64,000 nucleotides of DNA from positions 29,702,624 to 29,766,623 of the forward strand of contig NC_092096.1 of assembly GCF_045679555.1 (NCBI RefSeq), in the 5' to 3' direction. Under the pieces are notes generated by a model. It was not told the DNA's origin, searched no databases, and was given only the letters and a program-made list of their open reading frames with translations. The first letter of the stretch is position 1, and each line of letters opens with the position of its first letter. Made by a program: the position numbers and the translations under genes. The stretch comes from Salvelinus alpinus (lineage: Eukaryota; Chordata; Actinopteri; Salmoniformes; Salmonidae). Shown piece after piece: positions 33,135 to 45,194 of this stretch.

Positions 33135-33316
33135 TAGAGGAGCTGGTGGGAGGAGCTATAGAAGGATGGGCTCATTGTAATGCTGGAATGGAATTAATTG
33201 AACGGTATTAAACACATCAAACATATGGTAACCACATTTGACTCTGTTCCATTTATTCCATTCCAGCTATCACAATGAGCCTGTCCTCCTATAGCTCCTC
33301 CCACCAGCCTCCTCTG
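33135..33316. mobile_element. Foldback MITE
   Basis: The left end AGCTGGTGGGAGGAGCTATA and the right end TATAGCTCCTCCCACCAGC are inverted repeats. Inside, GGCTCATTGTAATGCTGGAA faces TTCCAGCTATCACAATGAGCC. It belongs to the same type as 46660-46801. Confidence 0.8.
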
Positions 33317-34148
33317 ATAGAGCTAGAGGCCTATGTTTCCTCTTTAGCCATCAACAGAATGGGGACATTTAGTTTCCTTATCTCTCCTCTAATGGGAACA
33401 CAAACAAACTGAATTGACTTTTCCGCATGGCTTCAGACGGATGGGATAGTGGGATGTCCGTTGAAAGGCAGATAATTGCTATGTTTAACTTTTAATTTCA
33501 AGGAGTGGGAGGGAGAGAGAAATTCCTCCTTCTTGTTTCATTGGCCAAATAATCCTTCATTGGAGGTTGATCACCTCTCTATCACTGCTCAATCTGTTAG
33601 ATAAAGACGGCATGGCATCAAAAATAGGGAGGAGGGAGGATGGACAGAAATAGAATGACAATTAGATGGAGATTTGGAGATTGTGCATCCCAAGAGTCCC
33701 TCAAAGCAGGGTGGGCGATGCTCACAGGTTTGGAAATGATTCGTTTGAAGAATCGCCTCGATTTTTTTTTTTTTTCTCCCTGCCCCCTCTATCCGTGTCT
33801 CTTTCTTGGGGCGAGAGGAAAGGTATTCATTTTAATTTCTCAATAAGTCATTATTTGTGCTCCTCTTTGGCCATTTGTCTTTATATTTATTATACTTGTG
33901 TTTTTTTTTTGGGGGGGGGGGGGCAGATCGTTCTGCTTTCAATTTAAGAAAGGAAATATCTCCTTGAGCTCATAAAGCTCATAAGATGTGTCCTATAAAA
34001 AAATCAAGGTTGGGTCCATAAAAGATTTACGGTCAGGTAGGAGTGTTGGCGGTTTAGTTGAGATCTCATACAGGTCTTCCAGGTTTTGATCTACAAATAT
34101 GTGATGTTGGTTTTGGAGTGTTATTCATTTCCCTCAGTTTACACACCT
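33317..34148. other. Intergenic with homopolymer runs
   Basis: A T-run lies at about 33762-33775, and a T-run followed by a G-run at about 33901-33923. No gene is seen. Confidence 0.45.
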
Positions 34149-34514
34149 GTTGTCACGACTTCCGCCAAAGTCGGTTCCTCTCCTTGTTCGGGCGGCGCTC
34201 GGCGGTCGGCGTCGCCGGTCTTCTAGCCATCATCGATCCACTTTTCATTTTCCTTTTGTCTTGTCTTGTATTCCTAAAAACCTGGTCTCAATTCCCTCCT
34301 AACATGTGTATTTAACCCTCTGTTCCCCCCATGTCTTTGTGCGGAATTGTTTATTGTAAGTGCATGTGCATGTTTCTCTGGTGCGCGACGGGTTTTGTAC
34401 TCATTTGTTTGTTGTTCTGGTTTGCGGTGGTTTTATGAATAAAACTGTTCAGTTGATGACCCAGTTTTGCTCTCCTACGGCTGACTTCCCTGCCGCCAGT
34501 TACGCACCCCCTTA
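34149..34514 (+). mobile_element. Solo LTR
   Basis: The sequence starts TGTTGTCACGACTTCCGCC and runs through a CG-rich promoter-like part and an AATAAAA signal (34438). It ends GCCAGTTACGCACCCCCTT. Flanking ACACC occurs on both sides (just before 34149 and at 34515-34519), a possible 5-bp target duplication. No interior follows, so this is a solo LTR left by recombination. The family differs from the tandem element at 22846. Confidence 0.7.
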
Positions 34515-34519
34515 CACCT

Positions 34520-35132
34520 TACATATCCTTTACCTGAAAAATAAAAACATGAACATGTGATGAAATGACTGCAAAGTACAGTAGAAAATCAAAATGTTAC
34601 GATGAAACCAATGCTTTTACCTCTGCACTAGGTGCAGTGTTGTGTTCAGGGATGTAGTAGTAGAAAAAGTAAACTCTCAACGCCTGTCGAGATGACGGTT
34701 GGAGACTAGCGTTTAGCCTCAACTGCATCCCTGGTGTTATTTTTACTGTGTAGTTTTACTGTAACAGTTTTGCTACCCTTTAGTTTCTCCCAACATACCA
34801 TATCATCATATTAAAGGTAGCCATACTGACTGAGGAGGAGGCAGGATGCATAGGTTGTTGCCCCAGCCGATATCATCTTTAATGGCTTTGGGCCCAGAGG
34901 ACAAAGGTGGGGACAGAGACAGAGGGAGAAGTAGAGACAGAGGGGGAGGCAGTATTAGCCCTGGTGCGAGAGGAGCTGGCCCAAGAGGGAGATTATAAAG
35001 TCATTGGAAAGCTGATCATCGGTTATTAAGGGAAAGGCCAGTGCATTAATGTGTCCAGAGACCTGAGCCACACAGGGAATGTCTAGCAGGCAGTGTGGAG
35101 AGGGAAGGCCACATTGGTGGTGTATGGAGATA
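34520..35132. other. Intergenic, nothing recognised
   Basis: A purine-rich tract (GGGGACAGAGACAGAGGGAG) lies near 34910-34950. Confidence 0.4.
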
Positions 35133-35555
35133 GGAGGAAAATCAAAGTTTATTGGTCGCATACACAGATTTGCAGATGTTATCACAGGTGCAGCGAAATG
35201 ATTGTGTTTCTAGCTCTAACAGTGCAGTAATAATACCTACCAATACAAAACAATAAGCACATTATCCAGAAAGTAAAACGATAGAAATACCAGAACGAGC
35301 AATGTCTGAGTCTGGGATATAAATGGTACATCTGTAGAAGTTCATGAGGGACCAAGCCAAATTTCTTCAGCCTCCTGAGGTTCCTTTTCACCACTCCGCC
35401 AGGGCTCACACCTCCTCCCTGTAGGCTGTATCGTCATTGTTGGCAATCAGGCCTACCACTACTGTGTCGTCAGCAAACTTGATGACTGAGTTGGAGATGT
35501 GCGTGGCCACGCAGTCATGGGTGAACAGGGATTACAGGAGGGGGCTGAGGAGAAA
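35133..35555 (-). pseudogene. LINE reverse transcriptase fragment with FADDT motif
   Basis: Reverse-complementing 35405-35530 gives LFTHDCVATHISNSVIKFAD followed by DTVVVGLIANNDDTAYR, which includes the catalytic F/YADD site. The sequence then jumps to RLKKFGLVPHELLQMYH and the LINE 3' non-coding region (TTTATTGGTCGCATACAC), so an internal part of RT is deleted. It belongs to the same family as 13770-16487. Confidence 0.8.
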
Positions 35556-37677
35556 GAGGGGAGGTGGTGGAGGAGGGGGCAGGCCACTGGTGGAGGTAGA
35601 GGAGAAGGGGGAGCGTAGGAGCAAGAGGAGGATGGGAAGGAGTAGGTGTTGAAGGAGGATGACGTGGAGAAGGAGGGAGAACGGTGAGAGGGCTGGATAT
35701 GAAAGCCCTTTAGATGGGGAGAACAGGAGAGGGCATCAGGAGATTAGATGAACTGCTGTGAATTGAGATGAACTGGACGGCAAGATAGAAGTTCTGTCTG
35801 TTAAACGTTGATGTGTCTCTTTTGCTATTGATCAGAATAATTACCCTGCACCTCTTAATAGTTCCAATTTACCAGAACATTTCTTTGTTGACTGTGCAGA
35901 GAAATTGTGTAAGCAACTTGTTTTGTTTCACTCATTGTTGCCTCAGGAGCCCTTTCTGCCAACTTTTTGATTTGGCTTCAGCAGCAGGCTTTACTCAGGG
36001 ACAGGTCTGATTGTTCAACTTGACTTCAGAGCTCCTTAATGGTGTTTGTGGTTAATGCTGTTATGGGGAGCTCTCAGCTGATTGGCTATTGAGTCACATA
36101 GTCCCCGAGTGGTTTCTAAACAGGGACCCTTCAGACGTTAGTTTCTGGAATATCTTTCCTCGCTGAAGAGAAAAGCATGCAATCAGTGGTATTGATTTAG
36201 GGAGCTCAATTTCTTAAACAGTTGCTATGAATATTGGAGTGTCATGATCATGACTTTTCACAATCTCTTACTTACCAATCACTTACTGCACTGTACTTTC
36301 TAGTTCTGTGAACTCTTCCTCATTGGTCACAATAGGTTGAATGTGAATTTGAGATACGCACAAGGTACTCAAACCTTGTAAATGCCCTATTGATGTAAAT
36401 GCATGACTTGTGCAGACGTTAGTTACTGTAGTTGTTAACATCCTAAATTAATCTAGGACTCTGCATCATAAACTATTGCCAAAAGCAAGTTAACACGGCA
36501 TATTACATTTTCAAAGGCTGATTTAGTGGCTCAGTATAATAGTTATGCAGACAATTGTATCTTTCAACGCCCCAATGCCTTGTTATTTATGATTTTTACA
36601 ACTCAACACCCATTACATTTCCGCATATTCATAAATCATTTAACTCTACCTATCCAAAACATGCCAATAAACAAATTAACAGACTAATCAAAAAGTGTGC
36701 ACTCTGAGTTTTTTTTGCTAACAGTCACAGACTGAGAATTGACATTAATACTGTTTCAGAGCTGATTATTTGGTCTGTTGCATTCAGAGTGCTTAGATGG
36801 TTGGTATGGTATTGCAGGGAGTTCAATATTCTTCTCACTGAGTAAGGCTGCTGGAATTACCAGACTAAAGATAACAAAACAGTTTGAATTCAGTTCTGTC
36901 CCTCTTGCTTGTTTGTTTATCCTACGCCCAAATACAGTCTAGACAGCAGGGGATTTTGAGTGGGTGTTTCTTGGTGGGTGAGGTTAGGAGAGTTTAAGAT
37001 CGCTCTCTTTTGGGTGCTTGTGCATGCTGTCAAAACGGCTTCAACTTTTCCACCTCTCGCCAACTATTGAAACAAACCAGACTTCACCTGGAGAAGGGTG
37101 CTTTGTGTTACCTTGGGGATGTGGATCTGTTGGACGCTCTTTGTCATTGTGATGACATCAGGTTATGTATGAGTCTCTCTGTCTTGGAGAGGGGTTAGGA
37201 GAGCTCTCTGCTGGCCAGAGGGGTGAAGGCTTGACATAGAGGTACGAATGATTAGCCAGGAGTAATTAGAGTCTCTTCTCCTGTCGGAACGATGTGTCTG
37301 ATTAATCTGCAGCAGTGGGGAGTCTTGGCTCAAAACAGGACAGTGTATCATAGCGTAGGCTAACTGTGTGCTTAAAACAGCATGATGAGTGACAGTGAAT
37401 GATGATGCTTAATGGACAGGACATTTGTATAGGTGGGAACTTCGTCTTGGGACAGTAAATGTCTAAGATCACTTTGCTTGTCTAACTAACCGGTCTGCCG
37501 AGATTCTGTAATCTTGTTAATAAATGTAAATCTACTTTAGATGTCTGTTAAATGGACAGTATGTAGACACAGCTAATCATGAAATGAATGATATTGTGAT
37601 TTGTGAGGTAGTTACAATGAGCTAATGTATATTTTTCAAACTCGTGGCCACAGCATTCTATTGAGGTACATTGTTAG
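35556..37677. other. Intergenic, nothing recognised
   Basis: A GA-rich, G-rich tract occupies 35545-35690. The rest is AT-rich without a recognisable family. Confidence 0.4.
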
Positions 37678-37887
<210 letters not shown>

Positions 37888-37899
37888 CCTCTACTCCCA

Positions 37900-38715
37900 C
37901 CGACCCCAGGGTTCTCCCTAACCGGCTGAGTGGTTTGGGCCAGGGCTGACCTTGGAGGTGAGTCCACTGACCTGGATGTCTGAACAGCTCATTATCCAGC
38001 CCATAGGCCCTCAGGGGACCAAGCATGAGCCAGACTGCTCCCTGGGTAACAACCCGGGAAAACATCCCGATCCAGCTCTCATCTCGACCCTGCACAACAA
38101 AGTTCAACCCAGCTCTCAGCACGGCTAACAGAAGGAGATTCATTATAAGGGGCAGGAAATGTCACACAGCTTAAGCCCCTGTGATTTGCTAATCGTCTGA
38201 GGTCCCCAGATCCTGCTGGCAATGCAACATTTAGCGGGAGGTTTTATATCCAGTATTTTTTTATCCATGTCTCTCTTACCCTGTTCGTTATCTTCTCAGT
38301 ACTCTGTTTTTTATTTTCTTGTCAGCATTGTTGTGCGCTCTAAGAGAATCCCTCTTAGAACAGCGTCTGTCTGTCGCTAAGACTCTCCATCTCGTCCCAT
38401 GTCTAGTCCCTCTTTTCTCTCCAGGCCCTTTCTGTCAACAGTGGCATTCTTTACTTGCTCAGGATCTCTGCATTAGCAATTCAGTTGTCAAACAGAGGGA
38501 GAAGAGCGCAAAAAGGCAGAGCTCACAGGGGCCCATCCCATTTCTCACTGTGGCTAATTTGTCTTGATTAGGGCCAGACGTCTTTTGCACAAGTGAAGGC
38601 AACGCCACATGGGAGGCACTTGAGTGTGCAAAGACATAATTACCTTACTGTGTTGGAAGGAAAATGGTAGCAAACACAAAGAAACTCAAGTCCCAACCCT
38701 ACTCCAGGACCATAA
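37900..38715. other. Intergenic, nothing recognised
   Basis: No exon or repeat that I can name. Confidence 0.4.
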
Positions 38716-38936
38716 ATGGCATCTTTAACCTTTATTTAACTAGGTAAGTCAGTTAAGAACAAATTCTTATTTACAACGACGGCCTACCCCTGCCAAACCC
38801 GGACAGCGCTGGGCCAATTGTGTGCCGCCCTATGGGACTCCCAATCACGGCCGGATGTGATGCAGCCTGGATACAAACCAGGGACTTCCACTGAGATGCA
38901 GTGCCATAGACCGCTGCACCGCTCGGGAGCCCCCCC
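38716..38936 (-). mobile_element. HpaI-type tRNA-derived SINE, full length
   Basis: On the minus strand it starts with GGCTCCCGAGCGGTGCAGCG (box A region). It has the box B-like GGTTTGTATCC, then the body with CACATCCGGCCGTGATTGGG, and ends TAAATAAGAATTTGTTCTTA, TAGTTAAATAAAGGTTAAAG. The tail matches the LINE 3' tail at 20499-20570 in type. Confidence 0.88.
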
Positions 38937-39056
38937 AGGATGATCAAATCGTTATCACTCATAGATGAAGAGAGATGCCCAACTTCCCCTGTGGTTCCAT
39001 GGAAAAAGAGATTATGAAGCACAAGTTGCCTCTAGTTCATGTTTGCACTGTTGTTA

Positions 39057-39073
39057 CCCCCCCCCCCCCCCCC
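39057..39073. repeat. C homopolymer run
   Basis: About 17 consecutive C followed by G. The length is likely polymorphic or misassembled. Confidence 0.9.
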
Positions 39074-39540
39074 GCCTTCTTACTAACGACACTAGGCAAC
39101 AGGGATGGTTTTGAGATTCCAGGAGTGGAAGGAAGATCAGGATAAAAAAAAGCTTTGGGTAATCAATTCTCCCCTGGATCAAATATGTCCCCAGGGGCTG
39201 GTCACTGAGCCCTGGCCAATAACAGGAAAAATCTATTAGCCCCACCAGTGGCCAGATTCCATCTGTTAGCATGCTACGGGGTGTGTGTGTGTGCATGTGC
39301 GTGTGCACAGTTAGGCCTGGGAGGGGCTTGTGTAACCTCTCTCTCAGAACAGCCCTACTGGGCGCGAGACAGAATACATAAAAACGTCTTCTTCAGGACA
39401 CACATTATCCAGTCATACCTCTCCAATGAAAAGGATGAAAGCCAAACACACTGTCTGACACAGAGAAAAACAGAGACAGAGAGAGGGGAGGGGGGGATAA
39501 AGAGTTACTGTCGGGGAATGTGGACAAAGCAGGAACACTG

Positions 39541-39790
39541 TAAGTACAAGGGTTCTGAAAGGGTTCTTCGGCTGTCCCCATAGGAGAACCCTTTTTGGTT
39601 TCAAGAAGAACCTTTTTGGTTTCCATGTAGAACCCTTTCCACAGAGGATTCTACATGGTTCTCAAAACGGTTCCATTTGGAACCAAAAGGGTTCTACATG
39701 GAACCAACAAGGGTTCTTCAAAGGGTTCTCCTATGGGGACAGCTGAAGAATCATTTTAGGTTCCAGACAGCACTTTTTTTCTAAGAGTGT
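39541..39790. mobile_element. Foldback MITE with GGTTCTACATGG-type motifs
   Basis: GGGTTCTTCGGCTGTCCCCA near the left end faces TGGGGACAGCTGAAGAATC near the right end. Internal GTAGAACCC and GGGTTCTACATGGAACC repeat the inversion. The right end is TTTTTTCTAAGAGTGTA. Confidence 0.8.
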
Positions 39791-40288
39791 ACTACATCGC
39801 TGTGTTCAAAGACAGACCTGCCAGACTTTTCAGACAGTCAGTCAGCCATAACAGTTTTTGTCAGGCATTGTCTACCTCTGATTATACCTAAAACTGACCT
39901 TGATGTTGAGGAGTGAAACTCACACACGCTCACAACAGGAAACTCAGAGAGAGGCAGAGACAAAATCAGTGAGAAACAGAGGGGGAGAGAGGGAAACTGA
40001 GGAGGAGAGAGAGAGGAGGAGGGAGAGATGGAGAGAGGGAAACTGAGGGGGAGAGAGCTCAATCCAGAGGCTCAGACAGGACATTGTACCTTTGATCAGC
40101 CTTGTTGTTAAACATTCTGACCTCTGCAGAGAGGCAACCCCCAGTAGAGAGAGAACACCATAGAGAGGGCACACACTTTTCTCTGTCCCTCCTTCATCCC
40201 GCATTTTCACTCTACAGAAGAGCCCAGCAGGCAAAGCAGTGCTTGATATGGCATTTTTAGATAGTTTGGATAGATATTTATGTTGTTT

Positions 40289-40740
40289 TTTAAAAAATTA
40301 TTTAGCTGTTATTTTACCAGGTAAGTTGACTGAGAACACATTCTCATTTAAAGCAAGGACCTGGGGAATAGTTACAGGGGAGAGGAGGGGGATGAATGAG
40401 CCAATTGTAAACTGGGGATTATTAGGTGACCGTGATGGTTTGAGGGCCAGATTGGGAATTTAGCCAGGACACCAGGGTTAATTAACACCCCAACTCTTAC
40501 GATAAATGCCATGGGATCTTTAATGACCTCAGAGAGTCAAGACACCTGTTTAACGTCCCATCCGAAAGACGGCACCCTACACAGGGCAGTGGGATATGTT
40601 TTAGACCAGAGGAAAGAGTGCCTCCTACTGGCCCTCCAACACCACTTCCAGCAGCATCTGGTCTCCCATCCAGGGACTGACCAGGATCAACCCTGCTTAG
40701 ATTCAGAAGCAAGTCAGCAGTGGTATGCAGGGTGGTATGT
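40289..40740 (-). mobile_element. 5S rRNA-derived SINE (OS-SINE1 / SINE3 type)
   Basis: On the minus strand the head reads CATACCACCCTG, AATCTAAGCAGGGTTGATCC and CCTGGATGGGAGACC. These match the internal promoter region of 5S rRNA. A central domain with GTCTTTCGGATGGGACGTTA, AAAGATCCCATGGC follows, and then a 3' tail GTTCTCAGTCAACTTACC, TGGTAAAATAAC. This is the layout of the 5S-derived SINEs known from salmonids. It is not a functional 5S gene. Confidence 0.85.
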
Positions 40741-40744
40741 ACAT

Positions 40745-41247
40745 GATAGTGATGACAAACAAGTTCTCTATGGTGGGTACAGCGTTTAGGAATTCATACA
40801 ATGGCTCTGTCTCTAACAAGGCTCCATGAAAACTTATAGTTGGGTTAAGAAGTTTAGCAGGGATTTACAGTATCTGTGAGGCAAAGCACATTGTTAGCTT
40901 TTTGCTGCCCGGTCCCCTTTGTCCTGAAAGCTGTGTTAGAGAAGAGAGTCACCAGAGTGGATCTGCTGCTGCAGAGGAAAGAGTGTAATGAGAGAGGCTT
41001 TTAGAGGGGATATATAATGAGATATCTAATGAGGGGAATGAATGAGACACAGCAGGGGGACCGGAGGAGGGGGGGGGATCACATCCACTCACAGTAAACA
41101 ACACAGAGGGAGGGAGGGCCTGTGGATACATACACATCAACTGTCTGCCACCTCACTAATGTCTTTTCTGTCCTCATCAGTGTGTGCGTGTGCATGAATG
41201 AGTTCATGAGTGAGTGTGTACAGACTACAGGCTATACGATTCTTTTT
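40745..41247. other. Intergenic, nothing recognised
   Basis: A G-run lies at about 41070-41078. No exon is seen. Confidence 0.4.
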
Positions 41248-41541
41248 GTATGTCTATATGTGTGCAGGGGAATGTGCAGGTGTATTGTTGTATGTCTATA
41301 TGTGTGCAGGGGAATGTGCAGGTGTATTGTTGTATGTCTATATGTGTGCAGGGGAATGTGCAGGTGTATTGTTGTATGTCTATATGTGTGCAGGGGAATG
41401 TGCAGGTGTATTGTTGTATGTCTATATGTGTGCAGGGGAATGTGCAGGTGTATTGTTGTATGTCTATATGTCTGCAGGGGAATGTGCAGGTGTATTGTTG
41501 TATGTCTATATGTGTGCAGGGGAATGTGCAGGTGTCTTTTT
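41248..41541. repeat. 42-bp minisatellite, 7 copies
   Basis: GTATGTCTATATGTGTGCAG recurs at 41248, 41290, 41332, 41374, 41416, 41458 and 41500. One unit has TCTGCAG instead of TGTGCAG. The period is divisible by three, so three plus-strand frames stay open. No gene is implied. Confidence 0.97.
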
Positions 41542-41544
41542 GTG

Positions 41545-42175
41545 AGGGGCTTTGTAGTGTAACAATATATTTCTGTATGAGCTGATTGTTACTTGTAAGA
41601 GCCGCTGTTGCATTTGGAAATGTCTTGGTCTGGAATATAGACAGCAGCTCTGCCTCTGATCTAACGAGGCATTTTGCTCTGCGGTAGACAGCTTTGAGGG
41701 GATTTCAGAAGAGGAAGTGTGAGATTTTAACAAGGAGAAGATTTTATTTGGCAAACGTTGAGCCGAGAAAAGGTTGCAAAGGAGTGGGAAAAAAGACGGG
41801 CTTCAAGCTGAGTCCCACCCACTCAAATGCTGTTACGTCTATTTAGAATTGGATATAGGAAATCAAAGCCCTGAACTACCATTGTGTAACATAAAACATA
41901 CCTCAAATTTAGCTAAAGCTGTGGAATTAGCTTTTCATACAAAGATGCTTCTCTTTCTGCTAAAGACGGAAAGAAATGTGCCTTGGGTTATCTAATGACT
42001 TTGTTTTTGTTTATTCTGTCATACTGTATGTCCGTCACACTAACTTTCCAGTACATCCAGCCAATCATTTTGCTTTCGTCACTTTCATTGACAAGATTGA
42101 CATGGTCATTGAATATGAATGTTAGTTCTTTGTATCAGCTTGATGTCACAGTCTCATTTACATGCAGTACAGGTA
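41545..42175. other. Intergenic, nothing recognised
   Basis: AT-rich sequence with no exon or repeat that I can name. Confidence 0.4.
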
Positions 42176-42452
42176 CCCACTGGGCACAGACGTCAGTTCA
42201 ACGTCTAGTTTTGATTTTCATTTAGTTGAGTTGTCGACTAACGTGAATTCAACGTGAAATCAACAGCAAAAAAAATGTTGCACTGTCATTGGATTTAGGT
42301 TGATATGTGGGTGAAAAAAGATGCCTTTATGTTGATGACTTTTTGCAAATCCAATTAGTTTTCCACGTTGATTCAACGTCATCGCGTAGATTTTTGGGGG
42401 GTTGAAATGACTTGGAAACAACGTTGATTCAACCAGTTCTTGCCCAGAGGGT
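42176..42452. mobile_element. MITE with CCACTGGGCA / TGCCCAG ends
   Basis: The left end CCCACTGGGCACAGACGTCA and the right end TTGATTCAACCAGTTCTTGC + CCAGAGGG are imperfect inverted repeats. Internal AACGTGAATTCAACGTGAAA and CGTTGATTCAACGT repeats are typical of this fish MITE. There is no coding capacity. Confidence 0.75.
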
Positions 42453-42757
42453 AAGGTCATGAATGTAGCTAAGATCACCCTTTGTTTTTCTTTCATCATT
42501 TTTATTTTACATAGAAAACTGTGGTTAGGGAAATGAGCACACTGCATAGCAACAAGGCAATCACTGAGAGTAGAGAATGGGAGATGTAAATTCTCTGTGC
42601 CAAACATAATATTTTATATTTTCTGCTACATCACTGTCTCACGGGAGGTTAGTGGAATTATCACATAATGGTTCTGCTTTGTGGGAGCTTATTACCCTAA
42701 TGCCCTTATTAGAGAGTACCAGAGGTGAGTGACATAATAACCACATTCATCATATAA

Positions 42758-43530
42758 TACACTGAACAAAAATATTGGTCCCATGTTTCATGAGGTAAAG
42801 TAAAATATCCCAGAAATGTTCCATACGCACAAAAAGCTTGTTTCTCTCAAATGTTGTACACACATTTGTTTACATCCCTGTTAGTGAGCATTGCTCTTTT
42901 GCCAAGATAATCCATCCACCTGACAGGTGTGGCATATAAAGAAGCTGATTAAACAGCAGGATCATTATTACACAGGTGCACCTTTTGCTGGGGACAATAA
43001 AAGGCCACTCTAAAATGTGCAGTTTTGTCACACAACAACACAATGCCATAGATGTCTCAAGTTTTGAGGGAGCATACAATTGGAATGCTGACTGCAGGCA
43101 TATCTACCAGAGCTGTTGCCAGATAAATTAATGTTAATTTCTCTACCATAAGCCGCCTCCAACATCCAACCGACCTTACAACCGCAGACCATGTGTATGG
43201 CGTTGTGTGGGCGAGCGGTTTGCTGATGTCAACGTTGTGAACAGAGTGCCCCATGGTGACGGTGGGGTTATGGTGTGGGCAGGCATAAGTTATGGACAAC
43301 GAACACAACTGCATTTTATCAATGGCAATTTGAATGCACAAAAATACGTTGATGGGATCCTGAGGCCCATTTTTTAAGGTATCTCTGACCAACAGATCTG
43401 TAGTCATGTGAAATCCATAGATTACGGCCTAATGAATGTATTTAAATGTACTGATTTCCTTACATGAACTGTAATGCAGTAAAATCTTAGAAATTGTGGC
43501 ATGTTGCGTTTCTAGTACGTTTACAGTATA
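42758..43530 (+). mobile_element. Internally deleted Tc1-like element
   Basis: The ends are TACACTGAACAAAAATAT on the left and a right end whose complement starts TATACTG and contains AAACGCAACATG. Between them a transposase-like part is joined across a deletion: about 43030-43150 is the N-terminal region (GTCTCAAGTTTTGAGGGAGC), and 43170-43380 (TGTGGGCGAGCGGTTTGCTG; GGGCAGGCATAAGTTATGGA) is the DDE part. It is only about 770 bp, half the usual size, and not coding. Confidence 0.75.
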
Positions 43531-43667
43531 TATGGTATAATACATTAGGGGTGAACACAACATACTGTATATACTGCAGCCAACAGTTACAATATCCTCT
43601 TCTCCTGTGGGTTTATGGACCTATGTAAACCAACATAAGACTGCTGGCTACTCCGATACAACACTTA

Positions 43668-45192
43668 CAGTCCATTAGGAAAGTATTCAGACCCCTAGAC
43701 TTTTTCCACATTTTGTTACTTTACAGCCTAATTTTATAGTTTTTTTCCCTTATCAATCCTCACACAATACCCCATAATGACAAAGCAAAAACAGGTTTTA
43801 AACAGAAATATCACATTTACATAAGTATTCAGACCCTTTACTTTGTTGAAGCACCTTTGGCAACGATTACAGCCTCGGTGTCCTCTTGGGTATGACGCTA
43901 CAAGCTTGGCACACCTGTATTTGGGGAGATTCTTTCATTCTTCTCTGCAGATCTTTTCAAACTCTGTCAGGTTGGATGGGCAGCGTCACTGCATAGCTAT
44001 TTTCAGGTCTCTCCAGTCCAGGCTCTGGCTGGGCCACTCAAGGACATTCAGAGACTTGTCCTGAAGACACTCCTGCGTTGTCCTGGCTGTGTGCTTAGGG
44101 TCGTTGTTCTGTTGGAAGGTGAACCTTCGCTCCAGTCTGGAGTCCTAAGCGCTCTGGAGCAGGTTTTCATCAAGGATCTTTCTGTACTTTGCTCCGTTCA
44201 TCTTTCCCTCGATCCTGGCTAGTCTCCCAGTCCCTGCCGCTGAAAAACATCCCCACCGCATGATGCTGCCACCACCATGCTTCACCGTAGGGATGGTGCC
44301 AGGTTTCCTCCAGACGAGACGCTTGGCATTCAGGCCAAAGAGTTCAATCTTGGTTTCAGACCAGAGAATCTTGTTTCTCATGGTCTGAGAGTCCTTTTGG
44401 CAAACTCCAAGTGGGCTGTCATGTGCCTTTTACTGAGGAGTGGCTTCCGTCTGGTCACACTACCATAAAGGCCTGATTAGTAGAGTACTGCAGAGATGGT
44501 TGTTCTTCTATAAGGTTCTCCCATCTCCACAGAGGAACTCTGGAGCTCTGTCAGAGTGACCCTCGGGTTCTTGGTCACCTCCCTGACCAAGGCCCTTCTC
44601 CCCCGATTGCTCAGTTTGGCTGGGCGGCCAGCTCTAGGAAGAGTCTTGGTGGTTCCAAACTTCTTGCATTTAAGAATGATGGAGGCCACTGTGTTCTTGG
44701 GGACCTTCAATGCTGCAGAACGTTTTTGGTACCCTTCACCATATCTGTGCCTCGACACAATCCTGTCTAGGAGCTCTTTGGGCAATTCCTTCGACCTCAT
44801 GGCTTGGTTTTTGCTCTGATATGCACTGTCAACTGTGGGACCTTATATAGACAGGTGTGTATCTTTCCAAATCATGTCCTATCAATTGAATTTACCACAG
44901 GTGGACTCCAATCAAGCTGTAGAAACATCTCAAGATTGATCAATTGAAACAGGATGCACCTGAGCTCAATTTCGAGTCTCATAGCAAAGGCTCTGAATAC
45001 TAATGTAAATCAGGTATTTTATTTGTAATACATTTGAAAAAAATTCTAAATATCTGTTTTTGCTTTGTCATTATGGGGTATTGTGTGTAGATTGATGAGG
45101 GGAAAAAATGATTTAATCCATTTTATAATAAGGCTGTAATGTACCAAAATGTGGAAAAGGGGAAGGGGACTGAATATTTTCCCAATGCATTG
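43668..45192 (-). mobile_element. Tc1-like transposon, inactivated copy 2
   Basis: TA flanks are at 43666-43667 and 45193-45194. The ends are CAGTCCATTAGGAAAGTATT and AATATTTTCCCAATGCATTG. The same ACACAATACCCCATAATGAC / GTCATTATGGGGTATTGTGT subterminal repeats as in the copy at 14171 are present, so the two are members of one family. Confidence 0.9.
43848..44800 (-). pseudogene. Tc1-like transposase lacking the first catalytic Asp
   Basis: The start at 44800 opens the HTH region (MRSKELPKELLDRIVSRHRY; KVPKNTVASIILK). The frame breaks near 44477. 44145-44381 resumes with [18 protein letters not shown], where family members have WSDETK. Three bases are missing, and with them the first catalytic aspartate. 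[19 protein letters not shown] follows. The C-terminal part near 43850-44140 is scattered over frames. The protein cannot be catalytic. Confidence 0.9.
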
Positions 45193-45194
45193 TA

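Noticed and set aside
40600-40740. 5S rRNA gene
   Set aside because: Only the inner part matches, and it continues into a SINE body and tail.
41122-41585. Three plus-strand frames of 111-146 codons
   Set aside because: They result from the 42-bp minisatellite. No start context or domain.
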